This document shows, in pieces, positions 27,525 to 36,948 of a stretch of DNA of 64,000 nt. Numbering within the stretch: position 1 is the first letter of the stretch; each line of letters begins with the position of its first letter. The translations under genes were made by a program, and so were the position numbers. The notes beneath the pieces were generated by a model. It did not search any database. It saw only the letters and a list, made by a program, of their open reading frames with translations, and had not been told where the DNA came from. The DNA is from Billgrantia saliphila (GTDB taxonomy: Bacteria; Pseudomonadota; Gammaproteobacteria; Pseudomonadales; Halomonadaceae): assembly GCF_002930105.1 (NCBI RefSeq), contig NZ_PJRN01000011.1, forward strand, positions 80,927 through 144,926, in the 5' to 3' direction.

Positions 27525-28438
27525 GCCTGCAGGAAGTCGCGTGGCAACTTCATCATCTGCCGCCACAGCTTCTCGACCCCGGGCTTGTGCACCAGCGAGC
27601 AGCGATAGAGACGAATCTCCAGTGGTACGTCCCATTTCTCGTTGCCGGCACGCACCAGCCGCCCCGTCTTGAGCTCCTCGCGAACGCAGAAGTCGGGAAT
27701 CCAGGCGAGCCCCACGCCCTGCAGGACCATGCCCTTGAGCCCTTCGGCCATGGCGGTCTCGTAGACGGTACGCAGCCGCAGTCGCAGTGGGTCGTTCTTG
27801 AGCAACATGCGCACGCTGCGTCCGAGGAACGCGCCCTGGGTGTAGGCGAGATAGGGAATGGTGTCCTTGCTCTCCAGGCTGTAGCGCGGCTTGCCCTTGG
27901 CGTCTGGCAAGCTGACCGGCAGCATCTTTACCTGGCCGATCGAGAACGAGGGGAAGACCTCCGCATCCAGCTGCATGGTGGCATAGGGGTCGTGATAGGC
28001 CAGCATGAGGTCGCAATTGCCTTCGCGCAGGACGTGGATCGCCTCGCCCACGTTCATCGCGACGAGCCGCGTCGGCAGCTCCCCCAGCCCCTCCTGAAGG
28101 CGTGAGATCCACTCGGGGTAGAAGCTGAGCGCCAGGGAGTGAGCGGCAACGATATCCAGCGCCTCGCGGGCCATGGAGACGCCACGCAGGTGACCCAGGC
28201 ACTCGTTGAGCTGTTCCACCAGGTTACGCGCGGTGACCAGGAAGAGCTGTCCTTCCGGCGTCAGGTTGATGGGAGTCGTGGAACGGTCCACCAGAATCAC
28301 CCCCACCGCCTGTTCCAACGCGCGGATGCGGCGGCTGAAGGCCGGCTGGGTGACGTGACGCTGCCTGGCCGAGGCGGAAAAGCTGCGGGTATTCGCCAGG
28401 GCAACGAAATCTTCCAGCCACTTGGTTTCGAGATTCAC
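27521..28438 (-). CDS. LysR-family regulator, HypT-like
   Basis: 305-residue LysR-type regulator. The N-terminal winged helix contains RSFSASARQRHVTQPAFSRRIRALEQAVGVILVDRS. The effector domain follows from about residue 90. The sequence (NLETKWLEDFVALANT; AAHSLALSFYPEWISRLQEG; the late GVGLAWIPDF) resembles HypT (YjiE/QseD), the hypochlorite-responsive regulator of E. coli. HypT senses by methionine oxidation; Met residues are present here but equivalence was not established. It follows the cardiolipin synthase gene on the same strand, 119 bases downstream. Confidence 0.83.
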   Translation of the reverse strand: MNLETKWLEDFVALANTRSFSASARQRHVTQPAFSRRIRALEQAVGVILVDRSTTPINLTPEGQLFLVTARNLVEQLNECLGHLRGVSMAREALDIVAAHSLALSFYPEWISRLQEGLGELPTRLVAMNVGEAIHVLREGNCDLMLAYHDPYATMQLDAEVFPSFSIGQVKMLPVSLPDAKGKPRYSLESKDTIPYLAYTQGAFLGRSVRMLLKNDPLRLRLRTVYETAMAEGLKGMVLQGVGLAWIPDFCVREELKTGRLVRAGNEKWDVPLEIRLYRCSLVHKPGVEKLWRQMMKLPRDFLQA

Positions 28439-28557
28439 CGCGACTCCCGCTGACAGCCATCACAGTTTTGAGGTAAGGCGCACCGCGGTGCGCGGCCATT
28501 CGTCAGGCAGCGCCTAATGTACCCCAGCAGCCGCCCGAACCCAAGCACAGTCATGAC

Positions 28558-29976
28558 TTACTGGATCGGCGCCGTCAGGTAGGCGGCGCGCGCCACCAGC
28601 TTGCGCCACAGCGGCCGATTGTGCAGCTCCTCGTAATCGATACGGCGACACACCGCAAAATCACGCTCGAGCATGCCATGCACCTCGGCGGCGAAGCCCC
28701 TATCAGGAATGAAGGCGGTAATCTCGAAGTTGAGGCGAAACGAGCGGTTGTCGAGATTCACCGTACCCACGGCCGCCGCCACATCATCGATCAGAATCAC
28801 CTTCTGGTGCATGAAGCCGGGCTGGTAGCGATAGACCTTGACCCCCGCACGCACCATGTCGGGCAGGAAGGAGAAGGCCGACAGGTAGATCAGCAGATGG
28901 TCGGGGTGCTCGGGCATCATGATGCGCACGTCCACCCCACGCATGGCGGCCAGGTGCAGGGCGTCCTGCACGCCCTGATCGGGGACGAAGTAAGGGCTGG
29001 TCACCCATAGCCGTTCTTGGGCGCTATGGATGGCATGCTGCACCAGCAGACTGGCGGTTTCCTGGCGATCGGCCGGTCCCGACGGCACGATAATGACGTT
29101 CTGGCACTCCTCGCAGACGATTCGCGGTTCCCAGCACAGGTTGATGACCTCACCGGTGGCCCAGTGCCAATCTTCCCAGAAGGCTTCCTGGAGCCCCAGC
29201 ACGCTGGGCCCGGTCAGCTTCAGGTGAGTATCGCGCCAAGGCCCATGACGCGGATGTTGCCCAAGGTATTCGACGCCGACGTTGAACCCGCCGAGCCAGC
29301 CTTCACGACCGTCCACCACGAGGATCTTGCGGTGGTTGCGAAAATTGAGCTGGAAGCGGTGCTTGAAACCGCGCGACGAACGGAAAGGACTGACCTCGAC
29401 GCCGGCATCTGCGAGTTCGCTCAAATAGCCTTCGGCCAGTTTGCGACTGCCGATCTCGTCATACAGGAAATAGACCCGCACGCCCCGTTTCGCCGCACGC
29501 AGCATACGCTCCTTGAGCTGCTGGCCCAGCGCATCGTGGCGTACGATGAAGAACTGCACCAGTACGTAGCGTTGGGCCGAATCAATGCCGGCGAAGATAC
29601 TGTCGAAGGTGCTCTTCCCGTCGACGAGCAGCTCGGCCTGATTGCCGCTGGTCAATGGCATCTGGGAGAGTCGCTCCACCGCCCTCACGTCAGGGCTGTG
29701 TACGTCCGCCAGGAAGGGGTCGAGACGCCAGCGCTGGTCGGCAAGAATACGCCGCAGCACGGTATCGCGTTCGCCCCGCGCGGAGATGTAACCGTAGAAA
29801 CGCGGCCGTCCGAAGATCCAGTAGGCGGGTACGGCCACATAGGGAAACGTCACCAAGGAGATGATCCAGGCCACGGCCCCCTGCGAGGTGCGACTAGAAA
29901 GCAGCGCCAGTATCGCCGAGAGGAAGCCCAGCAGGTGCACCATGAAGATCGCCAGGCCCATTAGCCAGGATGCCAT
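28558..29976 (-). CDS. cls: Cardiolipin synthase (phospholipase D family)
   Basis: 472-residue inner-membrane enzyme that condenses phosphatidylglycerol molecules to cardiolipin. Two N-terminal membrane helices are at about residues 1-27 and 38-58. Two HKD phospholipase D motifs are visible: NHRKILVVDGREGWLGGFN and MHQKVILIDDVAAAVGTVNLDNRS. ATG at 29976 was chosen because GGGAGAG precedes it and it begins the first helix; the longer frame to 30036 adds non-family residues. It lies downstream of fumarase on the same strand. Confidence 0.94.
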   Translation of the reverse strand: MASWLMGLAIFMVHLLGFLSAILALLSSRTSQGAVAWIISLVTFPYVAVPAYWIFGRPRFYGYISARGERDTVLRRILADQRWRLDPFLADVHSPDVRAVERLSQMPLTSGNQAELLVDGKSTFDSIFAGIDSAQRYVLVQFFIVRHDALGQQLKERMLRAAKRGVRVYFLYDEIGSRKLAEGYLSELADAGVEVSPFRSSRGFKHRFQLNFRNHRKILVVDGREGWLGGFNVGVEYLGQHPRHGPWRDTHLKLTGPSVLGLQEAFWEDWHWATGEVINLCWEPRIVCEECQNVIIVPSGPADRQETASLLVQHAIHSAQERLWVTSPYFVPDQGVQDALHLAAMRGVDVRIMMPEHPDHLLIYLSAFSFLPDMVRAGVKVYRYQPGFMHQKVILIDDVAAAVGTVNLDNRSFRLNFEITAFIPDRGFAAEVHGMLERDFAVCRRIDYEELHNRPLWRKLVARAAYLTAPIQ

Positions 29977-30020
29977 GATCTCTCCCTGAAAAAACAGCAG
30001 TCTGCAGCATACCCCAGACG

Positions 30021-30098
30021 ACGACGGCCCCGCCATAAGACGGAGCCGTCGTGAGAACCAGTCAAGCGAGAAGCGCCGGGGACAGGACTGCCCCCGGC
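30021..30098 (-). terminator. Two inverted repeats downstream of fumarase
   Basis: Two stem-loops lie in the 136 bases between fumarase and cls. GCCGGGG (30075-30081) pairs with CCCCGGC (30092-30098), 14 bases past the fumarase stop, and ACGACGGC (30021-30028) pairs with GCCGTCGT (30045-30052). Either could end the fumarase transcript. The first contains the string CCGGGGACAGG, which also occurs in the gap between nei and uvrB. Confidence 0.45.
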
Positions 30099-30112
30099 CA
30101 AGCCGAGCCTCT

Positions 30113-31618
30113 TTACGCGCGCTCGGCGATGATCTCCTTCCACTTGGCGGGGCCGGTCTGGTGCACCGATACCCCCTGACTGTCTACCGCCACGGTGACC
30201 GGCATGTCCTCGACCTCGAACTCGTAGATCGCCTCCATGCCCAGGTCGGCGAATCCCACCACGCGCGATTTCTTGATCGCCTGTGCCACCAAGTAAGCGG
30301 AGCCGCCCACCGCCATCAGGTAGACCGCCTTGTTGTCGCGGATCGCCTCGATGGCAGCCGGCCCTCGCTCGGCCTTGCCGACCATGCCCAGCAGTCCGGT
30401 CTCCTCGAGCATCGTGCGGGTGAACTTGTCCATGCGGGTGGCCGTGGGGGGGGCCGCCGGGCCCACCACCTCGTCGCGCACCGGGTCTACCGGACCCACG
30501 TAGTAGATGAAGCGCCCTTTCAGATCGACCGGCAGCGCCTCGCCCTTGGCAATCATGTCGACCATGCGCTTGTGGGCAGCGTCACGGCCGGTGAGCAGCT
30601 TGCCGTTCAGCAGCAAGGTGTCGCCCGGCTGCCAGGTCTTCACTTCCTCCGGCGTGACGGTGTCAAGGTTGACGCGCTTGACGTTATCGCCCGCCTCGCG
30701 AGTGATCTCCGGCCAATCCTCGAGCCGAGGCGCCGGCAACGCGGCCGGGCCGGTTCCGTCGAGGGTGAAATGGGCATGGCGCGTGGCGGCGCAGTTGGGA
30801 ATGATCGCCACCGGCTTGTTGGCGGCGTGGGTCGGATAATCCTTGACCTTGATATCGAGCACCGTGGTCAGCCCGCCCAGCCCCTGGGCGCCGATACCGC
30901 TTTTGTTGACCTTGTCGAACAGCTCCAGGCGAAGCTCTTCGGCACGATTTGACGCACCGTGAGCCTGCAGCTCCTGAATGTCGATGGGATCGAGCAGCGC
31001 TTCCTTGGCCAGTTCCATCGCCTTCTCGGCGGTACCGCCGATGCCGATGCCGAGCATGCCCGGCGGACACCAGCCGGCACCCATCTTGGGCAGTTGCTCC
31101 ATGACCCAGTCGACCACATTATCGGAGGGGTTGAGCATGGCGAACTTGGATTTCGCCTCGCTGCCGCCTCCCTTGGCGGCCACATGCACTTCCACGGTAT
31201 CGCCCGGCACCAGCTTGTGATGGATCACCGCCGGGGTGTTGTCGCCGGTGTTCTTCCTGGCACCGTCCGGATCGGCCAGTACCGAGGCCCGCAGCACGTT
31301 GTCCGGCAACTGATAGGCGCGGCGAACGCCCTCGTTGATCATGTCGTCGAGGCTCATGTCGGCCTCGAAGCGTACGTTCATGCCCACATGAACGAAGACG
31401 GTGACGATGCCGGTGTCCTGGCAGATCGGACGGTGCCCCATGGCGCACATGCGCGAATTGATCAGGATTTGGGCGATGGCGTCCTTCGCCGCCGGGTTCT
31501 CCTCCCGCTCGTATGCCGCCGCCATGGCGTCGATGAAATCCTTGGGATGGTAATAGGAGATGTACTGCAGCGCATCGGCGACGCTTTGGATCAGGTCGCT
31601 CTGGCGAATCACGGTCAT
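30113..31618 (-). CDS. Fumarate hydratase, class I (iron-sulfur)
   Basis: TCA-cycle enzyme interconverting fumarate and malate with an oxygen-sensitive 4Fe-4S cluster. The 501-residue product contains both the alpha and beta domains in one chain (FumA type). The three probable cluster cysteines are in RPICQDTG (C66), GAGWCPPGMLG and IPNCAATRHAH. The beta domain begins near TPEEVKTWQPGDTLLLNGKLLTGRDAAHKR, with YVGPVDP and AAPPTATRMDKF. Start ATG 31618 has GGAG ten bases upstream. Class I enzymes are the iron-rich, low-stress isoform; no class II gene is seen here. Confidence 0.95.
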   Translation of the reverse strand: MTVIRQSDLIQSVADALQYISYYHPKDFIDAMAAAYEREENPAAKDAIAQILINSRMCAMGHRPICQDTGIVTVFVHVGMNVRFEADMSLDDMINEGVRRAYQLPDNVLRASVLADPDGARKNTGDNTPAVIHHKLVPGDTVEVHVAAKGGGSEAKSKFAMLNPSDNVVDWVMEQLPKMGAGWCPPGMLGIGIGGTAEKAMELAKEALLDPIDIQELQAHGASNRAEELRLELFDKVNKSGIGAQGLGGLTTVLDIKVKDYPTHAANKPVAIIPNCAATRHAHFTLDGTGPAALPAPRLEDWPEITREAGDNVKRVNLDTVTPEEVKTWQPGDTLLLNGKLLTGRDAAHKRMVDMIAKGEALPVDLKGRFIYYVGPVDPVRDEVVGPAAPPTATRMDKFTRTMLEETGLLGMVGKAERGPAAIEAIRDNKAVYLMAVGGSAYLVAQAIKKSRVVGFADLGMEAIYEFEVEDMPVTVAVDSQGVSVHQTGPAKWKEIIAERA

Positions 31619-31771
31619 GAGCAAGGAACTCCTAGGCTTTGTCGGCTTGCCCGCTTCTGCCATCGAACGATGCGGCGGGCTCGAACGGTGGCGAATTATA
31701 CCTCATCGCACGATGCTCGACAGACCTTTGCCGCCAAGGTCGAATATGTGTTTAGCCTAAAGAGATAACGG

Positions 31772-31800
31772 TATAAAGTAGAGTTCAGCCCGGCTGGCAA
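31772..31800 (-). promoter_or_regulatory. Candidate sigma-70 promoter for fumarase
   Basis: On the minus strand, TTGCCA (31800-31795) and TTTATA (31777-31772) are separated by 17 bases, upstream of the fumarase start and overlapping the end of nei. The -35 is five of six to consensus but the -10 is weak. The surrounding 60 bases are the most AT-rich part of the gap. Confidence 0.3.
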
Positions 31801-32606
31801 CGGGGGCAACGGTACAGCCGCCGCGAGGCGGCGGTCTCCCGCGTTATCAAACTGCCGCAGTCGTGGCACGGCAGCCCATCGCGCTCGTAGACAGCGAAGC
31901 GACAAAGGCGCCGGCTCTCGCCTCGCCGGCGCGCGGTGGATACCCATTCGGCGCGATTGGTCACACCCGCCTGCTCGTAGGCTTGATGCGTCACATCGAG
32001 AATGGCACGCGCCAGCAGCGCCAGGCGCTCCTCCCCCAGTTCCGCGGGCTTCTCACTGGGCGAGGCGCCAGCGAAGAACAGAATCTCGGAGCGCAGGTAG
32101 TTGCCGATGCCGGCGAAGAGCGCCTGGTCAAGCAGCAGCCCGCCCAGCCTGCGCCGTGCAAACCGCGGCTCGAGCAAACGCACCATGACTTGCTTCGGCG
32201 TCACACCATGCGTCAACAGATCGGGGCCAAGCCGGGAGAGGAATGGATGCTCATCGAGTCGGTCGGACGGCCACAGCGAGACATCCGAAGCGCTGTAGAG
32301 ACTGGCCGATCGCCCTTCCGCGGTGAGGCGTACCCGCAGCGAGCGCTCAGTGTCGGGCTCGCGCTCGGCGTCATGCAGCTTCCAGACGCCATAGAGCTGA
32401 TTATGGGTATAGAGCACGCGGCCGTCGTCGAAGCGGGTCAGCAGCGCCTTGCCCCAGCTATCCACCACCGTGACCTCACGACCCACCAGCGAGTCGGCCT
32501 CGGCGGCCAGCTCGGGAAAGGCGAACCACACGGACTCCAGCCGCCTGCCGACGAGCTGCTCGTGTAGACGGTCGGCAGCGCGGCGAATCTCTGGGCCTTC
32601 GGGCAT
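31785..32606 (-). CDS. nei: Endonuclease VIII (Fpg/Nei family DNA glycosylase)
   Basis: Base excision repair glycosylase/AP lyase, 273 residues, acting on oxidised pyrimidines. The N-terminal MPEGPEIRRAADRLHEQL supplies the catalytic proline and glutamate. The helix-two-turn-helix region has DQALFAGIGNYLRSEILF. A C-terminal zinc finger is formed by CHDCG and YRCPRCQPG. The MPEGPEI start and the motif LFAGIGNYLRSEI match Nei rather than Fpg. The stop is 167 bases from the fumarase start. Confidence 0.95.
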   Translation of the reverse strand: MPEGPEIRRAADRLHEQLVGRRLESVWFAFPELAAEADSLVGREVTVVDSWGKALLTRFDDGRVLYTHNQLYGVWKLHDAEREPDTERSLRVRLTAEGRSASLYSASDVSLWPSDRLDEHPFLSRLGPDLLTHGVTPKQVMVRLLEPRFARRRLGGLLLDQALFAGIGNYLRSEILFFAGASPSEKPAELGEERLALLARAILDVTHQAYEQAGVTNRAEWVSTARRRGESRRLCRFAVYERDGLPCHDCGSLITRETAASRRLYRCPRCQPG

Positions 32607-33016
32607 GCGGTATTCCTTACTCTAACGCCGCTCAGGGCTGATCCGGGGACAGGCCTCTGAGGAGGCGCTGTCAATACTTCCCTGTACGCTACCGATTCCC
32701 TGCTTCGCTCTCGCATCCTGCTCCGCTTGCAGGTCCGGTGCTGGCCATCCATGGCCAGCCCGTTCGGAGCAGTGCTCCTCACCCCTGGAATCGGACCTCC
32801 TCTTCGGCCTGCCCCCGGCGCCCCTCGCTCCGTGGCATTATGACTCCTCGATATACGCCAGAGCATCTGTGGATTGGCGTCGCGAGCGAAGAGAGGTTGC
32901 CCGCCGCCGGAGCGCAGCAACCGGAGTTGACTTGCTGCACAATGAGATTGCGACGGTCCGACGTTTCGGTACCGCCAGCGGGCAAGATATCGAGCGCAGC
33001 AGGCAATCAACGATGC
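32607..33016. other. 410-base intergenic region with structured repeat-like sequence
   Basis: No convincing gene lies between nei and uvrB. Short frames here have no RBS or family resemblance. The region contains nested inverted repeats (see 32718-32772), a small hairpin GCCTC-TGAG-GAGGC near 32656, and a CCGGGGACAGG string shared with the fumarase-cls gap. It may carry the nei promoter near its nei end and a terminator for uvrB near its other end, but no T-tract was seen. Confidence 0.6.
32718..32772. repeat. Nested inverted repeat, possible REP/MITE-like element
   Basis: An outer pair CTGCTCCG (32718-32725) / CGGAGCAG (32765-32772) encloses an inner perfect pair CTGGCCAT (32741-32748) / ATGGCCAG (32751-32758) with a 2-base loop. 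Nested symmetry of this kind is typical of extragenic palindromes rather than of simple terminators. Copy number in the genome cannot be judged from one window. Confidence 0.55.
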
Positions 33017-35038
33017 CTACCCCAGCGCCAGCTGACGCTCCTTTAACTCATGCAGCCGGTCGCGCAGCCTTGCAGCCTCCTCGAACTCCAGGTTCTGGGC
33101 TGCTTCGAACATGGCGTCCTCAACCCGCGAGACTTCCTTGACGAGGTCCGTCGGCGACAGCTCCGAGAGGTCGTAAATCGCCGCCCCCTCGGCCACCTTG
33201 CGCTCGCCGCGGCGCCCTTTGCCCTTGCGCCCCGGCGCCTGGGCCGCCTCCATGATGTCGGCCACCGAGCGGGTGACGGTGGTCGGCGTGATTCCGTGCT
33301 TCTCGTTGTGGGCGACCTGCTTGGCGCGGCGGCGCTCAGTCTCGTCGATGGCACGGCGCATGGAATCGGTCACGCGATCGGCGTATAGGATCGCCTTGCC
33401 GTGGGCGTTGCGTGCCGCCCGGCCGATGGTCTGGATCAGCGAGCGCTCGTTGCGCAGGAAGCCCTCCTTGTCGGCATCGAGAATCGTCACCAGCGACACC
33501 TCGGGAATGTCGAGCCCTTCGCGCAACAGGTTGATGCCCACCAGTACGTCGAACTTGCCCAACCGCAGATCGCGAATGATCTCCACCCGCTCAACGGTAT
33601 CGATGTCGGAGTGCAGGTAGCGCACCCGCACGTCGTGCTCGTCGAGGTATTCGGTGAGGTCCTCGGCCATGCGCTTGGTCAGCGTGGTGACGAGTACCCG
33701 CTCTCCCACCTCGGCACGCAGTCGAATCTCGGAGAGCAGGTCGTCGACCTGGGTCGACGCCGGGCGCACCTCGATCTCGGGATCGACCAACCCGGTGGGG
33801 CGCACTACCTGCTCCACCACCTGCCCGGCGTGTTCGGCCTCGTAGGGCCCCGGCGTGGCCGAAACGAAGATCGTCTGCGGGCAGATGCGCTCCCACTCCT
33901 CGAAGGTCATCGGGCGGTTGTCCAACGCCGAGGGAAGGCGGAAGCCATACTCCACCAGCGTCTCCTTGCGTGACCGATCGCCCTTGTACATGCCGCCGAC
34001 CTGGGGAACGCTGACGTGGGACTCGTCGATGAACAACAGTGCATCGGCCGGCAGGTAGTCGAAGAAGGTGGGCGGCGGCTCGCCAGGGTTGCGTCCCGAA
34101 AGGTAGCGCGAGTAGTTTTCGATGCCGTTGCAGTAGCCCAGCTCGTTCATCATCTCCAGATCGTAGAGCGTGCGCTGCTCGAGGCGCTGGGCCTCCACCA
34201 GCCGGTCGTTCTTGCGCAGCCACTCCAGGCGCTCGACCAGCTCGGCCTTGATCCGATCGGCGGCCGAGATGATCGTCTCCCGCGGCGTCACGTAGTGGCT
34301 CTTCGGGTAGATGGTCATGCGCGGTACGTGGCCGCGCACCTCGCCGGTGAGCGGGTCGAACAGACGGATCGAGTCGATCTCGTCGTCGAACAGTTCGACC
34401 CGCACCGCCTCCTCGTCGGAATCGGCCGGGTAGATGTCGATCACGTCACCACGAACGCGGTAAGTGCCGCGCTTGAAGTCCATGTCATTGCGCGTGTATT
34501 GCAGCTCCGCCAGACGACGCAGGAACGAGCGCTGGTCGATCAGCTCGCCGCGGGTGAAGTGCAGGCGCATCTTCAAGTACTGGTCGGGGTCGCCGAGGCC
34601 GTAGATCGCCGAGACCGAAACCACGATCAGCGCGTCGCGTCTTTCCAGCAGTGCCTTGGTCGCCGACAGACGCATCTGCTCGATATGGTCGTTGATCGAG
34701 GCGTCCTTCTCGATGAAGGTATCCGACGAGGGAACGTAGGCTTCCGGCTGATAGTAGTCGTAGTAGGAGACGAAATACTCGATGGCGTTGTCGGGGAAGA
34801 AGGACTTGAACTCGCCGTAGAGCTGGGCGGCGAGCGTCTTGTTGGGCGCCATGACGATGGTCGGGCGCTGCAACCGTTCGACCACGTTGGCCATGGTGAA
34901 AGTCTTGCCGGAGCCGGTCACACCGAGCAGCGTCTGATGCGCCAGTCCGGCCTCCAGCCCCTTGATCAGGCCTTCGATGGCGCCAGGCTGGTCGCCGGCG
35001 GGCTTGAAGTTGGCATTGAGGCGAAACGGCTTGCTCAT
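33017..35038 (-). CDS. uvrB: Excinuclease ABC subunit UvrB
   Basis: Central helicase-like subunit of nucleotide excision repair, 673 residues. Walker A is GVTGSGKT at residues 39-46. The beta-hairpin that clamps DNA is in [26 protein letters not shown]. Helicase motifs include [43 protein letters not shown] and [26 protein letters not shown]. The C-terminal UVR domain ([24 protein letters not shown]) contacts UvrC. ATG 35038 has GGAG five bases upstream. Confidence 0.98.
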   Translation of the reverse strand: MSKPFRLNANFKPAGDQPGAIEGLIKGLEAGLAHQTLLGVTGSGKTFTMANVVERLQRPTIVMAPNKTLAAQLYGEFKSFFPDNAIEYFVSYYDYYQPEAYVPSSDTFIEKDASINDHIEQMRLSATKALLERRDALIVVSVSAIYGLGDPDQYLKMRLHFTRGELIDQRSFLRRLAELQYTRNDMDFKRGTYRVRGDVIDIYPADSDEEAVRVELFDDEIDSIRLFDPLTGEVRGHVPRMTIYPKSHYVTPRETIISAADRIKAELVERLEWLRKNDRLVEAQRLEQRTLYDLEMMNELGYCNGIENYSRYLSGRNPGEPPPTFFDYLPADALLFIDESHVSVPQVGGMYKGDRSRKETLVEYGFRLPSALDNRPMTFEEWERICPQTIFVSATPGPYEAEHAGQVVEQVVRPTGLVDPEIEVRPASTQVDDLLSEIRLRAEVGERVLVTTLTKRMAEDLTEYLDEHDVRVRYLHSDIDTVERVEIIRDLRLGKFDVLVGINLLREGLDIPEVSLVTILDADKEGFLRNERSLIQTIGRAARNAHGKAILYADRVTDSMRRAIDETERRRAKQVAHNEKHGITPTTVTRSVADIMEAAQAPGRKGKGRRGERKVAEGAAIYDLSELSPTDLVKEVSRVEDAMFEAAQNLEFEEAARLRDRLHELKERQLALG

Positions 35039-35125
35039 GGTGACTCCGAGCGGATGACCAGGCACCGTGCGGCGCCTGGATGAACGTACCGATATCGGTG
35101 AGACAGTATAAGGCCGTTTCGCGAC

Positions 35126-35554
35126 CTACGCTTCGGCGACATCGGTGGCGCGGGTGGTGACCTCGACGGTGGCACTGGTCATGAGCCGGTGGATCGGGCA
35201 TTTGTGGCTGATCTCTTCCAGCCTGTCGCGCTGCACCGCGTCCACGATGCCGTGAAAGGTCATGACCACTTCGAGTCGGTAAGTGCCCTTGCGTTCCTCG
35301 CTGTCGTCGCGATTGACCCGAACGCTGATGCCCTCGAGCGGCCACTGCTTGCGCTGGGCGTACATCTGCGCGGTAATCGCCTTGCAGGCGCCCAGCGACA
35401 GATCGAAGTAGTCGTGCGGGTCAGGTGCACTGCCCTCGCCGCCGAAGGCCTTGGGCACATCGACATGCAAGTCCTCGAATCCTTGGATCCGTACCCTCTG
35501 GCGCAGGGCGCCGTTGCGCTCACTGACGATCTCGATGGTCTGCTTCATTGCCAA
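35126..35554 (-). CDS. OsmC/Ohr-family protein
   Basis: 142-residue OsmC-fold protein, a family that includes peroxide-reducing thiol enzymes. Family segments visible are PKAFGGEGSAPDPHDYFDLSLGACKAITAQMYAQRKQWPLEG and CPIHRLMT. One cysteine is in the ACKA helix (C about 57) and the other in KCPIH (C about 118), matching the two catalytic positions of OsmC. A substrate is not indicated. It is 13 bases from the small HMA-fold gene upstream, suggesting one operon. Confidence 0.9.
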   Translation of the reverse strand: MAMKQTIEIVSERNGALRQRVRIQGFEDLHVDVPKAFGGEGSAPDPHDYFDLSLGACKAITAQMYAQRKQWPLEGISVRVNRDDSEERKGTYRLEVVMTFHGIVDAVQRDRLEEISHKCPIHRLMTSATVEVTTRATDVAEA

Positions 35555-35567
35555 GGTTCCCGACTGG

Positions 35568-35768
35568 TCATTTGACTTCGATCGGCAGGCCGAGAGCCTT
35601 GACGGCTCTAATCAGCGCCTCACGGCTCACTCTTCCCTCGACATCGGCTCCGTGGCGGCCGACCTCGGCGCTCTCGACGCCATCCACCATCATCAGGGCC
35701 GTGGTTATGCGATTGATCTGATCGGCGTTCTCCACGCCACTGAAGCTCAGCGACTGCTGCTGTGCCAT
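35568..35768 (-). CDS. Small HMA-fold protein lacking the metal-binding cysteines
   Basis: 66-residue protein with the ferredoxin-like pattern of heavy-metal-associated domains: strand LSFSGV, helix ADQINRITTALMMVDGVESAEV, strand GADVEGRVS, helix REALIRAVKALGLPIEV. The usual CxxC after the first strand is absent: the position reads GVENADQ and the whole protein contains no cysteine. It is unlikely to carry copper in the usual way. It lies 13 bases upstream of osmC on the same strand, with ATG preceded by GGGAG. Confidence 0.8.
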   Translation of the reverse strand: MAQQQSLSFSGVENADQINRITTALMMVDGVESAEVGRHGADVEGRVSREALIRAVKALGLPIEVK

Positions 35769-35907
35769 GCAAGACTCCCGGTGGCAGGCTTAAAGCAGGC
35801 TTGAGTCTATCACGGCCCCAGCAACGCGCCAGCCGCTTGCATTCCATCGCTACTGCCCACATACCATGGCATGACACTCCCCGACACGATGACCTGGAGC
35901 CACAGGC

Positions 35908-36948
35908 ATGAACGATTGGATTACCGCCCTGGAGGGGCGACGCGTGAGCGAGACACAGGTCGAATTCGATACACCCGAGCCGGCCCGTCAGACCATGCAA
36001 GGGACCGCGATGGCCCCGCTGGTCCATCTGGGGATTCTCGACGTGAGCGGTGCCGGCGCCGACAAGCTGCTGCAGGGGCAGACCAGTGCCCAGGTCGATC
36101 TCGCCAATGGCGACTTCGCCCCGCTGACCAGCTTCTGCACCCCCAAGGGGCGCATGCTGGCCAATGCCCAGCTAATGCGTGTCAGTGAGGATCGTTACCG
36201 CCTGATCCTGCATCGCGAGTTGATCGAGCCGCTGCGCGATCATCTCAAGAAGTTCGCTCCCTTCTACAAGACCGAGCTCGCCATTCGCGACGACCTGGCC
36301 CTGCTGGGACTGATCGGCAAGGAGGCCGAGGCCTTGGCGGAAGTTCGCTTCGACCTCACTCCGCCCGCCGTCTGGCATCAGGCCGGCGATGGCGAGCGCC
36401 AGCTCCTCGCTCACCCCGGCCCGCAGCCGCGGCTGCTGATCTGCCTGCCGGAAGCCCAGGCCAGCGAGACTTTTCGACAACTGAGCGCCCAGGCGGTACC
36501 GGTCGGCAACGCTGTGTGGCGCCTGCATGACATCCAGGCCGGGATCGCGTGGCTGACCCGAGCCCACTACGATGCCCTACTGCCGCAGATGATCAACTGG
36601 GAGGCATTGGGTGGCGTCAGCTTCAAGAAAGGCTGCTACACCGGCCAGGAAGTCGTGGCTCGCGCCCATTTCCGCGGCCAAGTGAAGAAGCGCCTGGCAC
36701 GGGCCCAGCTCGAAGGCGATCGCCGGCCCGAACTCGGTGCGGCGGTGATCGACGAGAACGGCAAGAGCGTGGGAGAGGTGGTCGCCGCGGAACTCGACGC
36801 CTACGGTCAGGCCGAGGTGCTGGCTGTCCTCACCACCCGGGAGGAGATCGGTCCGCTGAGCGTAGACGACCAGGCCATCAAGCTGTTGAAGCTGCCCTAC
36901 CCCATCGAGCGACTCGATCCGGAGAACTTGGCCAAGGCCGCTGTCTAG
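35908..36948 (+). CDS. ygfZ: tRNA-modifying/iron-sulfur maintenance protein YgfZ
   Basis: Folate-binding YgfZ-type protein of 346 residues, required for activity of certain iron-sulfur enzymes such as MiaB. The diagnostic motif KGCYTGQEVVAR with its conserved cysteine is present in the second third. The N-terminal region (ILDVSGAGADKLLQGQTSAQV; TSFCTPKGRMLANAQL) resembles GcvT, its structural relative. RBS-like GGAG lies about eight bases before the ATG. It converges with tatD, overlapping its stop by 4 bases. Confidence 0.94.
   Translation: MNDWITALEGRRVSETQVEFDTPEPARQTMQGTAMAPLVHLGILDVSGAGADKLLQGQTSAQVDLANGDFAPLTSFCTPKGRMLANAQLMRVSEDRYRLILHRELIEPLRDHLKKFAPFYKTELAIRDDLALLGLIGKEAEALAEVRFDLTPPAVWHQAGDGERQLLAHPGPQPRLLICLPEAQASETFRQLSAQAVPVGNAVWRLHDIQAGIAWLTRAHYDALLPQMINWEALGGVSFKKGCYTGQEVVARAHFRGQVKKRLARAQLEGDRRPELGAAVIDENGKSVGEVVAAELDAYGQAEVLAVLTTREEIGPLSVDDQAIKLLKLPYPIERLDPENLAKAAV

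Noticed and set aside
32779..33006. Small minus-strand frame in the nei-uvrB gap
   Set aside because: No RBS and no recognisable residues; it overlaps the structured intergenic element.
35568..35768. Copper chaperone reading of the HMA-like protein
   Set aside because: The CxxC metal site and all cysteines are missing.
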